The notes under the pieces were generated by a model. It saw only the letters and a list, made by a program, of their open reading frames with translations. It searched no databases and was not told where the DNA came from. From contig BCHH01000008.1 of assembly GCA_001599595.1 (NCBI GenBank), positions 540,220 to 604,219 of the forward strand: a stretch of DNA of 64,000 nucleotides, read 5' to 3'. This DNA comes from Beverwykella pulmonaria. Lineage: Eukaryota > Ascomycota > Dothideomycetes > Pleosporales > Melanommataceae. The translations under genes and the position numbers were made by a program. This document shows positions 33,929 through 46,116 of the stretch, one piece after another; positions within the stretch are counted from its first letter, which is position 1, and each line of letters begins with the position of its first letter.

Positions 33929-34724
33929 GGCAAGCGTGGTCGGTGATGAATGTTGTTGCGCCCGGCGCGTGGAAAGTGGACTCTGCGCGCGGGATCAGCC
34001 GCAGCTAAGAGCCGCAGCTGCGACCTGCAGCCTTGCAGACACGTGACGGTGGATGGATGCAAATCAGCCATGGGCATCCCAGGCGTCCAGAAAAAAGGAT
34101 GGGATTGCGGGACAGCCTCACTTGTGCCAGAAACCTGTTACGCCCTGTCGAAGCCAAGTGTCTTCCCGCTTCACGCCAGCATGCAGCGCAAGCTGGCCGC
34201 TGAGAGGCCCGTGGGTATGACGTTGGTGTTGCGCACCACTGACTCTCACCTTGTGCCCAGCCAGCTCGCATTTACTATTTCCTCGACAACCCCCACCACC
34301 CACTAATGACAGCTCCACGCGACCGCATCCCGCGCTCTTAGCCCTCAATTTCTCTATATCACTTTGCGCCCCGTCGCGTCCTGTCCCGCTCTGCCCCTCA
34401 CCCCCGCCATTGTCTAGAATCGACGAGAATCCCCTCGCTCTAGCCACATCCTCATCCCACCCGGCCTTCACTCTATATCCTCACATCACCTGCACTGCCA
34501 GGGGACATCACGCCACCGGCTCCTTGTGTCTTGATCATTACGTTGCAATAAAATCTGCGTCGGGCTGTCAAACGCGGGACCAGCCACCCCGCCACTTCCT
34601 TGTGCTGAAAACCCAACGCAAGACCCTCACTCGATTCCAATCCCACCAGTCACGCCAGCTCATCCACCTCGCTCGCACGCCTTCACTACCAACCGACTGC
34701 GGCAAGCTGCGCTGCGCTGTCGAT
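33929..34724. promoter_or_regulatory. Divergent promoter of the HIRIP3-type gene and tps1
   Basis: 796 bp between divergent starts. The right half is C-rich as in long fungal leaders. The plus-strand frame of tps1 is open far upstream, but the conserved protein begins at 34725. Confidence 0.5.
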
Positions 34725-36817
34725 ATGCCTGCCACCAAGAAGACGGACGGCCGTCTCCTCCTCGTCTCGAACCGCTTGCCCATCACAATAAAGAGGTCAG
34801 AAGGGGGGAAGTATGACTTCTCCATGTCCTCTGGGGGGCTGGTGAGCGGGCTAAGCGGCTTGTCCAAATCCACAACCTTCCAGTGGTATGGCTGGCCAGG
34901 CCTGGAGGTTCCGGAAGAAGAGATAGGCACGCTCACCACCCGGCTGAAGGAGGACTACAACGCTGTCCCTATCATGCTCGACGACGACCTGGCGGACCGG
35001 CATTACAATGGCTTCTCTAGTAAGGCGAATCTGTCCAGTGTTGCCCTCTTGTGCTAACCGCCACCAAGACTCCATCTTGTGGCCGCTGTTCCACTACCAC
35101 CCTGGAGAGATCACCTTCGATGAGTCTGCATGGAGCGCGTATACCGAGGCGAACCGACTCTTCGCGAAGGCCATCGCGAAAGACGTCCAAGATAATGACA
35201 TGGTGTGGGTTCATGACTACCACCTCATGCTGCTACCGGCCATGCTGCGCGAGGAGATTGGCAACACCAAGAAGAACGTGAAGCTTGGCTTCTTTCTCCA
35301 CACGCCCTTCCCGAGCTCTGAGATCTACCGCATCCTACCCGTTCGCAACGAGATTTTGGTCGGCGTACTCCACTGCGACTTGATTGGCTTTCATACCTAC
35401 GACTATGCTCGCCATTTCCTGAGCAGTTGCTCGCGCATATTGTGAGTGCACAGTGGGTTGAACAACCGACGATTCCATGGCTAACCAGCGTCAAGAGGGC
35501 TTGCGACAACCCCGAACGGGGTCGAATTCCAGGGCAAGGTGATTACCGTCGGCGCCTTCCCAATTGGCATCGACCCAGAGAAATTCGACGAAGGGCTCAA
35601 GAAGCCGAAAGTGCAGGAGCGCATTGCCACGTTGGAACGAAAATTCCAGGGGGTGAAGCTGATTGTCGGCGTTGACCGCCTCGATTATATCAAGGGCGTT
35701 CCCCAGAAGCTCCATGCGCTGGAAGTATTCCTCACCGAGCATCCCGAGTGGATTGGCAAAGTCGTGCTTGTCCAAGTCGCCGTCCCGAGCCGTCAAGATG
35801 TCGAAGAGTACCAGAATCTGCGAGCCGTTGTCAATGAACTCGTTGGACGAATTAATGGCAAGTTCGGCACTATCGAGTTCATGCCGATTCACTTCATGCA
35901 CAAGTCTGTCTCCTTTGATGAGCTCATTGCGCTCTACTCGGTCTCAGACGTATGCCTGGTGTCTTCAACGCGCGATGGCATGAATCTAGTGTCCTACGAG
36001 TACATTGCGACACAGGAACAGCGCCACGGGGTCATGGTCTTGTCTGAATTCACCGGCGCTGCACAGAGCCTCAACGGCAGCTTGATTGTCAATCCCTGGA
36101 ACACCGAAGAGCTGGCCGATGCAATCCATGACGCTGTTACTATGGGAGACGAGCAACGAAAACTTAACTACCAGAAACTCGCTAAATATATCAGGAAATA
36201 CACAAGGTATGTTCTCTCCCTGTTTGATCATGACTGTGTATGATGTGTTATGGCGGGGTTGTGCGTGCTATATCATGCGAACTTTTTTTTTTGTGCGGTC
36301 ATAGTGTCTAGTCCAATGGTAGCTAACAAGTCACAGCGCATGGTGGGGTCAATCTTTCGTCAAAGAGCTCGCTAGGATCTCCGACCAAGCAGAAAGGAAG
36401 ACTAGGATAATTCGACCTTCCACAGCGACTATTCCTCTCCTTGGCAAGGTACCGGGCGTCTTTGACAAGGTGTCTGACAAGGTGTCAGATATCATCGGCC
36501 AAGATTCAGATACCTCGAAGAACCCGGTTGCTCCCGTTGCCGACGGAACCGCCGATGCAACTGTTACTAGCAATGAGCCAGATATTCCTATTACCAACAA
36601 GGAAACAGATGCTCCCATCCTCGACAAGGAGGCAGAGACTCTGATCCCCAACAAGGTGCCAGAAGCTCCCGTCGCCAACAAGGAGCCAGAGGTCCTCCCC
36701 ACCAACAAGGAGCCAGAAGACCTCCCCACTAACAAGGAGCCAGAAGTCCTCATCGCCGACAAGGAGCCAAAACCCCCTATTGGTAGCTACCCAGAAAGCC
36801 CATCGGCGCAGTCATAG
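34725..36817 (+). CDS. tps1: Trehalose-6-phosphate synthase with C-terminal repeat extension
   Basis: Tps1 (GT20) makes trehalose-6-phosphate from UDP-glucose and glucose-6-phosphate, controlling stress tolerance and glycolytic entry. Exons are 34725-35019, 35069-35441, 35496-36206 and 36337-36817, giving 619 residues, about 100 longer than usual Tps1. The enzyme is complete: RLLLVSNRLPITIKR, GWPGLEVPEEE, MVWVHDYHLMLLPAMLR, FFLHTPFPSSEIYR, GVDRLDYIKGVPQKL, STRDGMNLVSYEYIA and the end block SAWWGQSFVKEL. After that comes a novel tail: a linker followed by seven 9-residue repeats of the type NKEPEVLPT and a short end. Intron 3 is 130 nt and contains a T-run. The tail is encoded in frame in the same exon as the conserved SAWWGQSF block, so it is not a splicing artefact of my model. 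Confidence 0.96.
36596..36784 (+). repeat. 27-bp coding minisatellite in the tps1 tail
   Basis: Seven consecutive 27-bp units encode 9-residue repeats: NKETDAPIL, DKEAETLIP, NKVPEAPVA, NKEPEVLPT, NKEPEDLPT, NKEPEVLIA and DKEPKPPIG. The three units from 36677 to 36757 are the most alike; outer units are diverged. A partial earlier unit (NEPDIPIT) precedes them. Confidence 0.9.
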
Positions 36818-38112
36818 TCGAAGCATTGGATGAATGAGCACGCATAGCATCGGACTTGGGCTCTCAAGCAGCATCGGGAATGGCATATAGGGCGTATATA
36901 AGGATCTCCTTTTCTCATAAATCACAATAGTATCTATTAGTCATGGCATGGTAGTTCCGACGCTGTAGGCTCGAGTAGACAGAGTGTGCGGTGCTGGCGG
37001 ATATATCCCCTTTTGTAGATTCCCTTTCCTCACGACCTTAGTGCTTCTAGATTCCCTACGAACATGAATAATGTACCATCGGGAATATTCCCTGTGCGAT
37101 TCCGTAATCCAGCCAGGCCCAAATTTGTATGAGCAGCGTCAAGTGGATGGATGCCAACAATGAAGCCACTAAAAGAACAAATCAAGGTATTCCCAGCGAA
37201 TAACAATAGACTCGGCGAACTTGTAATTCTGCCATGTTCCATTCAACATGATCAATTCACTCGGACACGCACACTACCCATTCTTACCACTCCGCACAGT
37301 AGGTGAAGTTTCATTGGGCATCATGCACGGGCCGTACTAGTCTAGCAGTAACGTGACCCATCTGCTTACGTCAGACAAGCTTCGCTTACTTAATCACAAA
37401 AAACTCCTCCACAGGATCTAGTCGCTCAACCCAATTTTTGGTCGTCTCGCTTCCTGTTGGTATTACGGTGGATTGCTCTATAGATAACAATGACTCAGAA
37501 GGGGGACTGTGTGGATTAAGCGAGATCCGCACAGGCATAAATATACGGCCCCGGCAATTTAGAAGGAGGACGAACCCGAGAATCAAAACCTACAATTGGC
37601 AAGCTAGCAGAGGACTTCGACGTCGCTGCTAGCCCTTGCTACGTAGAAGATTCGTGGTCACAAGCAATCCATACTCTTTTTACCGTACCCTGCGCTCTTG
37701 CACCGCCGTGGATTAGCGTTCTGCGAAACCCACGGGCAGTCGATTAACAGCGTCCAGAGTACCTTCCCATTTCACGGGCGGGTATACCGACACTTCCATT
37801 ATTTGTATGAGGATTTACAAACTCACTTACTTTGTCACTATATTTCCCCACAACCATTTGCTAAAGTTGTAGCCTGCAAACTGCAGTTTTACACTCCTAA
37901 GGTCTGCAAATTAATTGCATGTCTTTTTATTTACATGCAACAAAAACCCATCGTTGGGCACCTTCTTAAAGTTTATTTGTATGTGTCCAGAGCATCTACC
38001 TCCGCCTGCGCCAAACAATCCTGCAGTCAACAGCGCTGCCCAAGCAGCAGCTATTCTTATCCAGATTGGAGGTACGCTATTTACTAATAAATCTAATTAT
38101 AAGTCTAAAAGT
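36818..38112. other. Gene-poor, A+T-rich stretch
   Basis: About 1.3 kb after tps1. Composition shifts to A+T near 37,750-38,110. Frames at 37386-37586 (minus) and 37698-38087 (plus) have no recognisable motif and are probably decay products of the same kind as the helicase-like relic next to them. Confidence 0.45.
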
Positions 38113-38418
38113 CTAATGATATCCAATTGTTACATAGGTCTTTCTATAACCAGTGCGTGCAACTAATATAGCTTTGTGGCTGCAATAGAGATCCCACAGC
38201 GCTTGTCTTTGGCCATCCTTCAAGCTATACCTAGTACAATCCCTGAGCAAAAGGATGCGGTTATTAAACAAAGATTGCAAGTTTTGATTATAGCGTTCAG
38301 GAGGTAGATTTGCTGCAGATTTAGGTAGGTCATTCGGGGGTGCTAGAGGAGGGCTAGAGAACTTAAAGTAACTGTTGTAGGGGGTATTTAACATAGTTAA
38401 TTTAATTGCGCATGTCAA
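38113..38418 (-). pseudogene. Relic of a superfamily-2 (RecQ/DEAD-like) helicase
   Basis: A 101-codon minus-strand frame ends in KDGQRQALWDLYCSHKAILV followed by ARTGYRKTYV. This resembles helicase motif Q plus motif I (usually ARTGYGKS/T); the invariant Gly before Lys is replaced by Arg. No continuation of motifs II-VI is readable in the A+T-rich DNA downstream, which carries stops in all frames. It is probably a fragment of a repeat-associated helicase, decayed by mutation. The family call is tentative and from memory. Confidence 0.4.
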
Positions 38419-39168
38419 ATCACGTATATTTGCGTTGTGGTATGCACTGTCAACGCGTTGTAATAATTCGCTGGGCGACTAGACCCCCGGAGCTGAGGTG
38501 GCGCGTGCGTCGAAGACGCTTATATAATGCTATCACGAACCATCCTCCAGTGCAGGGAGGGGCCGTACAGCCCTTGTCCGTCCTCGAGCGCTGCCCTATT
38601 CGAGATGGTGAGATTAGATCCTTTCAAGTCTTGAGATATACCCATGTGTGCTTGGCTGTAGAGGCTACTAGAATCGGAGTTGGCCCGCTTGGCCCTTGAG
38701 CTAAATGGAAGTGGAGTAGGGATGTGAAGAAAAGGAGCTTGATCTGGGGAATGTTTAAGTGCTAAAGGTTGCCCTACAGCCTTGAGCGATGCACAACTAC
38801 TAATGCGCATTGGCACATTACAAGAGATCGCGTAGATTTTGAATGCTCGATTAGGCAAGGTCCAACGGCTCGTGTGTCTTTAGTGCGGGCAGGGGTCATG
38901 TTTCTTCCTCTTTCTCCGCCTTCTTTTTCTGTCCCAATATATCATATTCCTTTCAAGCTCGGTCACTTGTACGCTGTCTTACGAGCTCGGTTCTTGTATT
39001 AACACGGACGAATGTTGCCATTTGGCTTCGAAGCCCATGTGCCGATCAATCGAGATTGATGATTAGGGCGTCCACGCTCGGATAAGTGGGCAGCTTTATA
39101 TTCGCCAGTACCAGCCCTCAACGTCTCTCTTTGATAATCAGGGCTGAACTTCCCGCTCTGTATACCAA
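38419..39168. other. Upstream region of the homeobox/C2H2 gene
   Basis: 750 bp. Overlapping short frames on both strands (38406-38699 plus, 38520-38858 minus) have no recognisable motif. Confidence 0.45.
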
Positions 39169-41533
39169 ATGGAGGGTTTCACCGACGATGACGAGCTGAG
39201 TGTGCTCTTCGGGAACAACGTGCCTGCAGCTATAGATACTGAATATGGCGGCTGGACCATGACCGCTGGTTTCGATCGCGAAGCATGGATGTATGCTATG
39301 AATGGAGGACTTTTACAAGGTTCTGCACCCGCTATCGATGCGATGCTGTGAGTTACTTCTCCAATATTCGCCTCCTTCATCCGATTCGGGACTTTGTGTT
39401 GCTCGTGTGCATCGGAAAGCCTGGGGAAAACAGGAGAGTCCTACAGCTCGTATTTACATTTTCCTTTGTCTTGCTAAGGTTTTCTTTCCATCCATATTTG
39501 GGGACACTCTTGGAGGACAAGATTCTAATTGTGGACTCAGACCGCTCACCACCAATGAGGAGCTGCAGCATCAGCATAGCGGATTTCTCCCCAGCTCATT
39601 TGTGGAATCGGGCATGTCGAATACAGCACCCGACGACATCTCAATTGGCACATTAGATTTCGCTATGGTGGGCGATTTATGGCCAGTGCTTCCTGATCCT
39701 ACTTATCCCCTCGCATCCTGGGATCCTTTACTGGAGCGTATTGAAAACCGCTTCGGATCTTTCCCCCCACCTCAGGCTGCGGCAGTTTCCATGCCGTCTT
39801 CTCGTTCGGTAGAAGAAGACAGTCATGAACGTGGAAGGAAAAAGAGGAGACGAATCCCACCAGAGGCAAAGAAATTGCTCGCGGACTGTTTTGAGGAGCA
39901 TAGAGCGGATCCTTATATCTCTCTAAACAAAATGAAAGAGCTGGCGAGCCAAACGGGGCTTTCGTTACGACAGGTCCGCACCTTCTTCGCCAATGCTAGG
40001 GCCCGTAAACTGCCTCCGGTGACTGGCTCTCCAAAACAAAGCCAAACGCAAAAGAGTGCCAATCAAGATATTCCTGATTCTACCGACTTGCAACCGGATC
40101 CAATGCAGCGCTTCCTCTCTAGTTCTCCCGAAGACGAGGGTATCTCGGAGGAGACAGTGCGCAAGGCAGCCAATAGGATAAACCAAGTGAATTCACCAGC
40201 TATCCTCCAACGAGAAAGAGACCTTGATTCAATATCAGTTTCTGATACTGCTTTCAGTACAAGCAATTCAGGCTCCGGATCTTCCCAGGCTAGCATGGAT
40301 TCTGTCACCAGTCGAGGGCCACGTCAAGGTCGGAAAAGACGGCGCGAACCCGCTCAGAAAATGGTCGGAGCAGTTGTTCGAAAGCCTAGCGATCCATCCA
40401 AGAACTATCAATGTACGTTTTGTACATCCGACTTCGCACAGAAGTTTGATTGGCGGCGCCACGAAGAATCGGTCCATTTTCCTCAGAAGCAGTGGATCTG
40501 TATGCCGGAAGGACCAACATACGACGCTGGCGATGGGCCCCGCTGCGTCTTTTGTACTGAACTTAATCCGGATGACGAACACATGGAAAAGCATAACTCG
40601 AATGCTTGCCCCGAAACGAGCTTGTCCAGTCGTACATTTTTGAGAAAGGACAAACTTGTTCAGCACCTCGCGCAGGTCCATCGATGCTGCCAGTTCCCAA
40701 ACACTATACAGGATTGGTTTATCCCAATCAAGCGATCTGTTATCCTGATATGCGGAATGTGTGGACTGATTCTTCCTGACTGGGCAGCCCGGGTTGAGCA
40801 CATATCTTCTCACTTCCACAACGGCATTGGCATGGACATGTGGATACTGGACCATCCTGGAGGAATAATGGCACATGCTCCTTCTGGCTCAGACGAATCC
40901 GCCCAGTTGATGTGCAATATGGTTGTAGCACCAGACGGAGATTTTCACTGCGAAATCTGTCCTGATCGTTTCAATAAACTTACCCACCTAATTTTCCACC
41001 ACCGCCAAGCACACAACATATACGACGGCCAAGATAGGGTGTTCATGCATGTTGTCACCTACCCGTCAAACACTCTAGCGCCCACGTCAAGGAAAGACCT
41101 AGCAGATAAGGCTAAATGTACCCTCGGCAAGAAGTTATTCCAGAAGAGAAATTCTGGACGGAGGAGCAGCATTTCCCTAATTAAGAACCCGATTATCCCT
41201 CTTGTGGAGAAACCGGAAGCTCAAGGAAACGGCGGGACTGCTACGGTCAATAGCGGACCCTTGGTTCAACCCCTGGCCATTCAGACCTTCACGAAGATTC
41301 CACCCCCAAGTAGCGCCTCGGGGCAGATTGACGACCAGCGGAACGAGAAGGATACACCGTACACATGTAGAGAAAAAACTATTTACCATCAACAATTGGA
41401 AGATCTGAATGGCAACCGGCAAAACAACAACGGTAATGTCACAACACGGAACACCGATAGTGCTCAACAGCCCACTCCAACAGATATTCACAAAGCAATA
41501 TCCATGCACTACTCAGCCAGCAAACCTCCATAG
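39169..41533 (+). CDS. Homeobox (KN-like) and C2H2 zinc-finger transcription factor
   Basis: Exons are 39169-39347 and 39541-41533, with a 193-nt intron, giving 723 residues. A basic segment (RGRKKRRRIPPEAKKLLADC) opens a homeodomain of about 158-216, with FEEHRADPYISLNKMKELA, the turn, and recognition helix VRTFFANARARK. The phenylalanine replaces the usual W of WFxNxR, as in fungal TALE/KN-like homeodomains. Further on are C2H2-type fingers: YQCTFCTSDFAQKFDWRRHE near 349, a degenerate Cys-rich pair, LICGMCGLILPDWAARVEH near 461 and FHCEICPDRFNKLTHLIFHH near 527. The C-terminal ~150 residues are low-complexity. Proteins with this combination are known in filamentous ascomycetes as homeobox/C2H2 factors; their targets are unknown. 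Confidence 0.9.
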
Positions 41534-43019
41534 CCATCGCTCCTGTCTAGAGAACACGCCGAAACTATGCTTCCACCTTAAATCAACTTGACCGATGATA
41601 CAATGCCATACGTAGACTATGCTTCATTCGATTCAATAGCTCCCCTCCGCCTCTAGCTCAACACCCCAAAAAGCACCCTAGCCAGATTCCCTCCACGACA
41701 TGCACCGCTCCCTAACCCCTACAAACCACGGAACCATCATCTCGCCTCGTCCTAGATGTATGACCCGCCTGTCGAGCATGCCTATGCCTCCACCACATTC
41801 AATAACTGAGGACTGGGTGTGGATATCTGAGACTCCACCTGAACAGGATACCCCGGTTACCATGGCCGATCGCTCGTCTTTACATATGGGCGGTGTTGTC
41901 AATAGTATCGCGTCATCGATCGTCAACAAATAGTCTGGTGATGGAAGTAGTGCCTAGTACCAGTGCTGGGATAGAAAAACACAAGCAGGTGATAGGTAAG
42001 GACTCAAATGGAAAGGCTCTGAGCAGATGGAGTTGGAGGCTTGTGAGGGCGGAATATGGCCGAATGGGACACGAATAACTCTAGACTAAGGATACTACAA
42101 TGAATGTCTGACCCAAACCTTGACGCCAACTGAAATACACTACAAGAACCCTGATTAATTTAACCTTCATCCTCGCCTTTCAACATACTATCAGAAAAAC
42201 GCAATGTGTAACACTTGACTCCCACTCACGGAGTTGCTCAAGTAACAGGCGAGTGCAACTCGGCTTCACCACACTATACCCAAGTCGAAGTGAAGGCGGC
42301 TTGAGCCCGCCGTCCCACCTCTTATCATGTTAATCTTTGAAACTCGCCCACCCTTTATTTCCTTTCCATCTCCCTCTATTCTCCAACCTGGAGAAGTACG
42401 GTTGAGATACCGCTTGAGGTTCATAGCGGAACAGAATGGTAAGACCCGGCTAGAGAGACAGTGGTATACGTTTAGGTGAACATTTCAATGGATATTCGAC
42501 TCGAACAAGCGCGATAGATCAGCTGTGATGTAATTACGGTAACATTTTACAGTGACTAAGGCTAAATGAGACGAGCAAGAAACTTTCAAATACATGATAG
42601 TACATAGGAAGCGTAGTCTCTCCTCTGCTTCAGCTGCGAACATCAATCCTCCCACTGTGAACAAGACCCCTACGAGATCTTCGTCACAGCTAATAGGATT
42701 ACCGAGGCCCTTGTTCACTCATCCCTGTACTAAACAGCCGGAAGCTACTTGTACAACAACGATAGCGCAGGTGAGTAAGCGCTATCTCCATTGATTGTGA
42801 AACCCGGTGAAGCTTACGCACGGAGAGCATACTACTTTAGGACAATGGGAACGAAGAATAAGAAGTGGCGTGACGGAGATAGAGAAATGGAGAACGATGA
42901 CGTTAGGATTTCGGTGCTGAGATATGTGGGTTGCTTGAAGAAGGTGTGTATGGATGAGAAGCAGGTATGCCGTCCGCCCAGCTATCATTACCTCTAAACC
43001 TATACGTTCCAAGAAAGCT
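41534..43019. other. Intergenic, no gene I can name
   Basis: About 1.5 kb. The plus-strand frames 42594-42794 and 42791-42997 and the minus-strand frame 42485-42718 are somewhat gene-like, but I recognise no domain and no complete spliced model. Confidence 0.4.
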
Positions 43020-43047
43020 GCCTCCTAGGCAGCCTCCTAGGCAGCCT
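43020..43047. repeat. 12-bp tandem repeat, 2.3 copies
   Basis: GCCTCCTAGGCA is repeated twice and begun a third time, about 70 bp beyond the P450 stop. The unit contains CCTAGG. Confidence 0.85.
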
Positions 43048-43116
43048 TGTCTACCTCTGTTGCTGCTCATTGTAGTAGAGTCTGCTCTGCTCTATTCTAC
43101 AACAACTATCAGATAT

Positions 43117-44934
43117 CTACCGCCTCACAGGATGCAGAGTAACCATCAGACTCGGCTTGTCCCATAGCGTAAACACCTTCTGCCCTTCCATCCAATTACT
43201 CTCTCTATCAACCAGCTCGAGATCGAAATTAAATAGCACTTTAGCAAGAATAAGCCGCATTTCAGCGTATGCGAGACTAGATATGCATATCAGCTTGAAG
43301 ATCTCCATCATCTTTACAGGTGTGGGCTGGATTCAGAATTGGGGATGGGTGGGGAACGTACTTTTTCCCAAGGCAGTTTCTCGGACCGAAGTTGAACGGG
43401 TTCAGCGCCGCGCGGTTGTCGTCTTTGTACCGCTCGTCGCCGAGCCAGCGCTCGGGGACGTACAGGTCTGGATCTGTGAAGTTGCGTGTAGAGTGGTTAG
43501 TTGCGTGTTGGGAGACGTAGACCGCCGTCTAAAAACAAACTATCAGCAGTGATCCCCCTCTCAGAGTATGAATGATGTGTACTTACGCCTTCCGGGATGT
43601 ACTTCTCAGAAATCGTATCGCCTCCAGCCGGCACGATTCGGGGGAAACCCGTGGGAACCGGTGGATAGAACCGCAGCGCCTCTTGTAGACACGCAATCAG
43701 GTACTCCATCCCATTGACTTCCTCTATCGTGATTTCGGATTGGGTCTTGAACCTGCCCCGGACCTCTGCCACAAGCCTGTCGTAAATCCTCTTATCCCTG
43801 CACAACAAATACGTAACCCCGCTCAACAGCGTGGCCGTTGTCTCGCTCCCGGCGATCAAAAACAACACACAATTCGAATCAATTTCCTTCCGGGATAACG
43901 CTTTCTCGGCCGAGCCCTGGTTCTTCAATATCTGCGAGATGAAATCGGGCCTATCGGCTTCGCGGTTCAGACGCTCCGAGACTTTGCTTTCGGAGAGGTA
44001 GTAGAAGGACTTCCTGGCTTGGACAACGCCCTGCGTGTTGACGAAGAGGTTGAGAAAGAGATCATAGTAGTGGAATATGGGGGAGCGGTGCTTTGCGGCA
44101 ATTTGGCCAAAGGCCTTGAGGGAGGCGAAGACGAGGTTCACCCAGGGGTGGTAGCTACAGATTCCTATCAGCTCTCCAGAACTAGACTTCTTGCAGTGCG
44201 TTAAGAAGGGGATGAGGCTTACTCTTTATCCCTCAGGCAGTACAGCGGCTCTCCAAAGGTTAAGTCTGTAATAATGTCAAACGTGGTAAAATTGTACCAT
44301 CGCATGATATCCACCGCCGGCACGCCTTCATCCACCTGGTCTCCCAACCTCTTGACTAGCAAATCGACAAATCCCTGAATGAGCCCCTCCTGCTCCCTCA
44401 GCGCCTTATCACTAAATGCATGTGACAAATTCCTCCTCATTCTTGAATGATTCGCCTCGTCCGACGCAATGAGGCTCCACACCCCGTTCACCGGCACAGG
44501 ATACCAGGTGCGATCCTTGAGATAGGCGCCTGTCTTATGCTTGCCGACGCGGAATCCGTAAATGTCTTGCCAGGCGGATTCGGCAGAGATGAAGGACACT
44601 TCGGTTGGGTTGACGCGAACCGCGTCGCCGTATTTTTCGTGCAGAGTCCGAATCCAGGATACGATTGTGCCATTTCTGATGTGGAGGTTGTATGGGATTC
44701 CAGAGGCACGGGCGAAGAGGGGCCCCGGGATGTGTGAGAGTGGGTGGAAGTAGATGTTGTATATCGAAACTCCAATGGTGTAAACCGTGGCCTGTCCGTG
44801 TCAGCTGTGAGATGGGGATTTGGAGAGGCAAAGGGAAGGCATACAAGAGATAGAAATATCCCAACAGAAACAGCAATACCCGCTAGACTGAAGAGGTGAA
44901 AGTCAGCAGGTAGGAACCCTGTCGAAGAAGCCAT
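43117..44934 (-). CDS. Cytochrome P450 monooxygenase (isotrichodermin C-15 hydroxylase-like)
   Basis: This is a haem-thiolate monooxygenase anchored in the ER membrane; the substrate is unknown. Exons are 44934-44845, 44791-44223, 44154-43587, 43528-43362 and 43276-43117, giving 517 residues, normal for the family. An N-terminal membrane helix ([16 protein letters not shown]) is followed by a Pro-rich hinge ([18 protein letters not shown]). The I-helix is [15 protein letters not shown], the ExxR motif is in [12 protein letters not shown], and the haem-binding loop is [12 protein letters not shown], with the last residue restored across an 85-nt intron. Overall flavour is that of CYP65-like fungal P450s. 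No polyketide, terpene or peptide synthase lies in the window, so this looks like a lone detoxification or tailoring enzyme. Confidence 0.93.
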
Positions 44935-46116
44935 TTTGACACGTTTCAAAGGAGCAAAGAGAGGCTGTATGCACTGATGTGATGTCTCTGGAGCAGAACA
45001 AGACGAGGCCCCCCTCTTTATAAACACCCTGCTGACCCCATCAAGACGTTTCACGCAGAATAGATGCAAAGCGACGCAACCACGGCATTTAGTCGTCCCA
45101 TGACTTAAACACTGCCAGTCAGCACTACCTGGCTAGTAATTTAGTCCCTCCAATGCTGTGCTTCGTGTGCCAACGAGCAATATCTCCAAACGTTAGGGTA
45201 GGCGGCGCCTCGGCCGAGGTCATGTCCATGGATGTCTTCTTGGAAGCACTACTATTTCGATCATGTAACGACGGTGGCACTGAGCTGGTGGCACTGTGTC
45301 AATGAGGGGCATAGGCGTCTCGGCAAGTAAACGTCAGCTAGCAGAGAAGATTGGAACAGGCATCTACAAGCTTTCTGCGGAGCGGAGATATTTTGCTTCA
45401 AAGTTCGGATGGGTGGCAAGCGGTAGCGCAAGGATGGGGTTGAGGTTACGTCAAAAGTGGGTACCTAGGTTAGAGTTGGCTGACCTCAGCGCTCCCGAGA
45501 TGGAAAGCCATTTACTACCAGCAACGGTTTCAGGATGGCCTCTTGCTGACGAAACCAAGGTATCTAGCAGCTTTGATAAGCGTAAACGAGGGAGTAATGA
45601 TACGTTGACAAAGGTCTAGAAATGTGAGGTCATTATGTCATTTCGAGATATATGGCCGGTCGTGGAGTAGGGAAAAAACAGTTTGCACGCGCGTGCGGAG
45701 AAGCTGCGGGGTTGGCGTTGCAGCTGCACCAGGACGAGGGTCTCCCATTCTTTCCAGTCCATTCCACGGTGATCCTTCTTGTGCGGCCATAGCGTAGGCG
45801 GGTTGCCTTACACCGATATGAAGGAGTGGTCGCGCCGCAGACTTCCGATATGCCCACCCAACTATTTCCACCCTGCCATCTGCTGCCAGGGGTACTAAAC
45901 CGCGCAGATGCATGCTCCATGCCGATATCCAGCAACACCACGCCCCCCAAATAGGAGCGTCCACACCGCCCACTCTTAAGCCCGCAATGTCCCACCCTCC
46001 CTCTATTTCTTCGTTCGCGAGCCCGAGGTGTACGACGAAGACCGAGATCCGGAAGGCCTGCAGAGACGGCATTAGTATTCGCCTCCTTCTCCTTCTCCAC
46101 TAGCCAACAGTACAAC
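44935..46116. other. Upstream region of the P450, no gene supported
   Basis: About 1.2 kb between two minus-strand genes. The plus-strand frame 45296-45619 (107 codons) has no recognisable motif. Confidence 0.45.

Noticed and set aside
37698..38087. 129-codon plus-strand frame in the A+T-rich stretch
   Set aside because: No motif, and it overlaps DNA that looks like decayed repeat sequence.
40268..40876. 202-codon minus-strand frame
   Set aside because: Antisense of the homeobox/C2H2 coding exon; the plus-strand frame carries the real domains.
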